Positions 7,678 to 10,186 of a stretch of 10,186 nucleotides of DNA are shown here, one piece after another. The number at the start of each line of letters is the position of its first letter. Within the stretch, counting starts at the first letter, position 1. The position numbers were made by a program, and so were the translations under genes. Origin of the DNA: an uncultured Bacteroidales bacterium. GTDB taxonomy: Bacteria > Bacteroidota > Bacteroidia > Bacteroidales > Muribaculaceae. The stretch spans positions 1 through 10,186 of the forward strand of contig CAMWQZ010000017.1 in assembly GCA_947176515.1 (NCBI GenBank), written 5' to 3'. The notes beneath the pieces were generated by a model. That model was not told the DNA's origin. It worked only from the letters and a program-made list of their open reading frames with translations, and ran no database searches.

Positions 7678-8925
7678 ATGAAAAAACTTTTTACCCTCAT
7701 TGCTCTTGTCGCAGCCCTGCTGCCGGCAAATGCAAAGACCCTTTGGACAGGCTCATGCACATTCGCCGGTTACACTGTCGAATCTGGCGAACGACCCGTT
7801 TTCACCCCTGCCGACTTTGACGACGCTGTTATCGGCGACAAGCTTGTCTTCTCAGTCACCAACTATGCTAATGACACTGAAAGCTGGCATCAGGTAGAGC
7901 TATGGCACTATGACGGCGAGAAACCTTATCAATCATCGCTCTGTCAGGGAGTCCAAGTGCTTGCCAACACTGTATCTGTAGAATTCACTCTCGACAAGTC
8001 TCTCCTCGACGCACTCAAAAGCGGTGAGACCTGCGCGGCCGGCACAGGCTACACCGTTACTTCTATCGACCTCAACACTTTTGACGGCGTTATTTGGGAA
8101 GGCGTGTCAAATTGCCCCGACTGGACTGCTAATCCTGCAGTTAATATTCCAGGCTCAGCATTTGCGGTAGCCCACGAAGGTGACGAACTCGTCTTTAGCG
8201 TCACAAAACTCATCCCCGGCTCATGGGCTGGAATCCAGATTGACACGAGCGACTATCAGTCAAGTGTGTTCGGCACTACAGAAATCGCCGACGACCAGAC
8301 CGAAGTTAAATTCACCCTCAACGCTGAGCTTCTCGCCGCTCTCGTTTCTAAAGGTATTAACATTACCGGCATGAACTTCCAGCTCACGAAAATTCAACTC
8401 ATCGTCAACGGCGGTGGCGACGTTCCGCCCGTTGAGGACGACGCTATCTGGAGCGGCTCGATGACCGCAGGCGACTGGGCCAACTTCCTCACTATCCCGG
8501 CTGAGAAATTCGAGACAATCAAGGCTGGTGACAAACTGGTGTTTACGGTGACCGCAGCTGCCGCCGACGGACAAATCTGCCTCAAACAAAACCTGCCTGA
8601 CGGATGGGAAGAAATGCCTTCAGACGCTGGCGAATGGGGCAACTACATCCATCTCTCTGACGGCGACGGCGACTATACATTCGACGTAAACGCAGAGGCT
8701 GCCGCTTCTATTAAGGAATACGGTCTTGTTGTGGCCGGTGTAGGATATACCCTCACTAAAGTTGACTATTCCGATGATATTACCGGCATCGACGAAGTAA
8801 ACGCCGACCGCACCACGTCTTCAGCCGTTTACAATCTTCAGGGCGTTAAGGTAGCCGACACTCTCGACGCGGTGTCTGCTCCGGGTCTCTATATCTCAGG
8901 TGGCAAAAAATACATCCTCAAATAA
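7678..8925 (+). CDS. Secreted triple-module beta-rich protein with C-terminal tail (function unknown, possibly glycan-binding)
   Basis: A 415-residue protein with a clear signal peptide (MKKLFTLIALVAALLPANA, cleaved near residue 19/20). I do not recognise a named family. The mature part is three diverged copies of one module of about 116 residues, then a GIDEV linker and a 46-residue tail. Each module opens with a W-x-G strand, holds a G-D-x-L-V-F-x-V strand in the middle, and closes with a hydrophobic alpha-helix-like segment followed by a strand (G-x-G-Y-T-L-T-K-type). Short, Trp-bearing beta modules repeated in a secreted protein between two putative glycosidase genes suggest carbohydrate binding, but no binding site can be proven here. 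Codon use differs from the neighbours: 33 of 35 Asp codons are GAC, which suggests strong expression. It lies 36 nt after copy A and 5 nt before copy B of the DUF4832 pair. No catalytic motif was seen. Confidence 0.85.
   Translation: MKKLFTLIALVAALLPANAKTLWTGSCTFAGYTVESGERPVFTPADFDDAVIGDKLVFSVTNYANDTESWHQVELWHYDGEKPYQSSLCQGVQVLANTVSVEFTLDKSLLDALKSGETCAAGTGYTVTSIDLNTFDGVIWEGVSNCPDWTANPAVNIPGSAFAVAHEGDELVFSVTKLIPGSWAGIQIDTSDYQSSVFGTTEIADDQTEVKFTLNAELLAALVSKGINITGMNFQLTKIQLIVNGGGDVPPVEDDAIWSGSMTAGDWANFLTIPAEKFETIKAGDKLVFTVTAAAADGQICLKQNLPDGWEEMPSDAGEWGNYIHLSDGDGDYTFDVNAEAAASIKEYGLVVAGVGYTLTKVDYSDDITGIDEVNADRTTSSAVYNLQGVKVADTLDAVSAPGLYISGGKKYILK
7738..8769 (+). repeat. Three tandem protein-level module repeats (~116 residues each)
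   Basis: Units cover residues 21-132 (7738-8073), 138-242 (8089-8403) and 256-364 (8443-8769). Matching landmarks are LWTG, IWEG and IWSG at Trp23, Trp140 and Trp258; GDKLVFSV, GDELVFSV and GDKLVFTV at residues 53, 168 and 284; VEFTLDKSLLDAL, VKFTLNAELLAAL and YTFDVNAEAAASI at 101, 210 and 333; and GTGYTVTSIDL, GMNFQLTKIQL and GVGYTLTKVDY at 122, 231 and 354. The spacing is 115-118 residues throughout. A Pro/Gly/Asp linker (GGGDVPPVEDD) separates units 2 and 3. The copies differ strongly at DNA level, so this is an old duplication. Confidence 0.88.
8785..8922 (+). other. C-terminal tail resembling Bacteroidales sorting/anchor-type endings
   Basis: Residues 370-415 of the triple-module protein begin with GIDEV and contain VYNLQGVKV (384-392) and the ending APGLYISGGKKYILK. 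Tails of the form 'YdlqGrrV...GlYI-nGkK-v-k' are frequent at the ends of exported Prevotella/Muribaculaceae proteins and resemble shortened type IX secretion C-terminal domains. Whether this one directs secretion, surface attachment, or neither cannot be told from the sequence. Confidence 0.6.
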
Positions 8926-8930
8926 TTTTA

Positions 8931-10186
8931 ATGGTACAATTATCTAAGTTTCTCAGCAGCGTGCTGCTGGCAGGGACAGTGATGCTCCCTGCCACGGCGC
9001 GTGGCGCTGAAACCCGTTACCTCGATTTCCAGCCTAACGATGAGATTATAGTCAATCCCGAACGCGGCTTGTTCCATCATCTTGAATTTCATACCGACAA
9101 TAATAACTCCATCTCGGCGTCATATCTTCGACGCATACGTCAGAATGACGGCATGTCGCTAGTGTTCACGGTCTATGTTATGAAGGAGTTCCGCAATGGC
9201 GACGACATTTCTGAAGCCTACCTCAACCGTATTCGCTCAAATATGGACGCCATTCGTCAGGAAGGTTTCAAGACCGTGCTCCGCTTCTGTTACTCATATA
9301 GCGAGAATGACTATCCGCGCGACGTGCCCTGGTTTGTATGCCAGCGCCATATCGAACAGCTCAAGCCTATCCTACAGGAATACAGCGATGTAATCGCTGT
9401 GCTTGAAGCCGGCTTCGTAGGAGCCTGGGGCGAATGGTACTATACCGACAACTATGGTATGAATCCATCAAAGTTCGACGACTATGCGCCTCGCAAAGAA
9501 GTGCTGCTCGCACTGCTCGACGCGATGCCCGAAACTCGCTTCGTGTCGGTTAGATATCCGGCAGCAAAACTTGGCATTTTCCGTCTCGGCACACCCCAGA
9601 CCATTAATCAAATGACCGCTTACAACGGCTCAAACATCAGTCGCACCGGATTTCACAACGATTGTTTCTTGGGCGACGCAGATGATGTCGGCACATTTGG
9701 CTACAATCAGCACTACCGTCAATACTGGAAGACGGAAACAAAGTTTGTGCCGATGGGCGGCGAAACTTGCGCCGACCCTAACGACTTCACAGAGCAGTTT
9801 AACGCCCAGCAAGCATTTGCCGACTATCATTGGAGCTATCTGAACAAGGATTATCATCCGGCTGTGATTTCAGAATGGGAAAACAATTATTTCCTTAACA
9901 CTATTCGCCGTAATCTCGGCTACAGGCTTCAGCTCACCGAAGGCGAATGTGATAAAGATATCAAGTCGGGCGCTGACTGGCACTTAAAGCTCAAAGTAGA
10001 AAACGTTGGCTGGGCCGCGCCGTTCAATCCGCGCGACGTAGAAATCGTCTTCGTGCCATCTAACAGCGAACGTGAGCCATTCATTTACAAAGTGGATACC
10101 GACCCGAGATTCTGGTTTGCCGGCACGACAAATGAGATTGACGTTACCATTCCGATTCCTTCCGAACTGCCGCTTGACACCTATAC
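8931..10186 (+). CDS. Secreted DUF4874-DUF4832 protein, putative glycoside hydrolase (copy B), 3' end missing
   Basis: An open frame of 418 complete codons runs from the ATG at 8931 off the right edge without a stop. The signal peptide is at about residues 1-26 (VLLAGTVMLPATARGA). Family landmarks in order: NPERGLF (42-48), FTVYVMKEFRN (79-89), RFCYSYSEND (118-127), AVLEAGFVGAWGEWYYTDNY (156-175), FHNDCFL (241-247), FVPMGGETC (272-280), YHWSYLNKDYH (299-309) and GWAAPFNPRDVE (360-371). Candidate catalytic acids are Glu159, Glu168 and Glu278, matching Glu156, Glu165 and Glu274 of copy A. By alignment with copy A, about 65 residues are missing beyond the window. The copies differ mainly in loops, for example residues 176-186 and 213-238, which may set different substrate preference. 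The start lies 5 nt after the previous stop, so the gene depends on upstream transcription. No other start fits the signal peptide. Confidence 0.93.
   Translation, partial: MVQLSKFLSSVLLAGTVMLPATARGAETRYLDFQPNDEIIVNPERGLFHHLEFHTDNNNSISASYLRRIRQNDGMSLVFTVYVMKEFRNGDDISEAYLNRIRSNMDAIRQEGFKTVLRFCYSYSENDYPRDVPWFVCQRHIEQLKPILQEYSDVIAVLEAGFVGAWGEWYYTDNYGMNPSKFDDYAPRKEVLLALLDAMPETRFVSVRYPAAKLGIFRLGTPQTINQMTAYNGSNISRTGFHNDCFLGDADDVGTFGYNQHYRQYWKTETKFVPMGGETCADPNDFTEQFNAQQAFADYHWSYLNKDYHPAVISEWENNYFLNTIRRNLGYRLQLTEGECDKDIKSGADWHLKLKVENVGWAAPFNPRDVEIVFVPSNSEREPFIYKVDTDPRFWFAGTTNEIDVTIPIPSELPLDTY

Noticed and set aside
8260..8589. Antisense open frame of 109 codons
   Set aside because: It is opposite the triple-module gene, where strong GAC/CTC codon use suppresses stops on the other strand; no motif supports it.

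Overview
The window looks like a piece of a gut Bacteroidales chromosome, most likely Muribaculaceae or a close relative. The clues are a one-protein hybrid two-component sensor/regulator (almost confined to Bacteroidota), start codons preceded by A/T-rich sequence without a Shine-Dalgarno motif, and a C-terminal tail of a kind common in Prevotella/Muribaculaceae exported proteins. The genus assignment is inference.

All six genes lie on the + strand and are packed head to tail: (1) 1-3423, the C-terminal 1140 residues of a hybrid two-component system (HTCS), cut by the left edge; (2) 3413-4546, a multi-spanning membrane acyltransferase of the HGSNAT-like family (DUF5009/COG4299), overlapping the HTCS by 11 nt; (3) 4601-6193, a secreted GH31 glycosidase most like the MYORG/alpha-galactosidase branch; (4) 6208-7641, a secreted DUF4874-DUF4832 protein, a putative TIM-barrel glycosidase of unknown specificity; (5) 7678-8925, a secreted protein made of three copies of an unrecognised ~116-residue beta-rich module plus a short C-terminal tail; (6) 8931-beyond 10186, a second DUF4874-DUF4832 protein, cut by the right edge. 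Gaps are -11, 54, 14, 36 and 5 nt, with no promoter-like or terminator-like element visible between genes, so genes 1-6 could form one transcription unit.

The set reads as part of a glycan-use locus. The HTCS would sense a sugar in the periplasm and switch on the downstream genes. GH31 and the two DUF4832 proteins would cleave the glycan, the triple-module protein may bind it, and the membrane acyltransferase may acetylate a sugar product or a cell-envelope glycan. No SusC/SusD pair is present in this window, so this is either the edge of a larger polysaccharide utilisation locus or a SusCD-less one. The least described parts are the twin DUF4832 proteins and the triple-module protein between them. 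No RNA genes, mobile elements or CRISPR arrays were seen.
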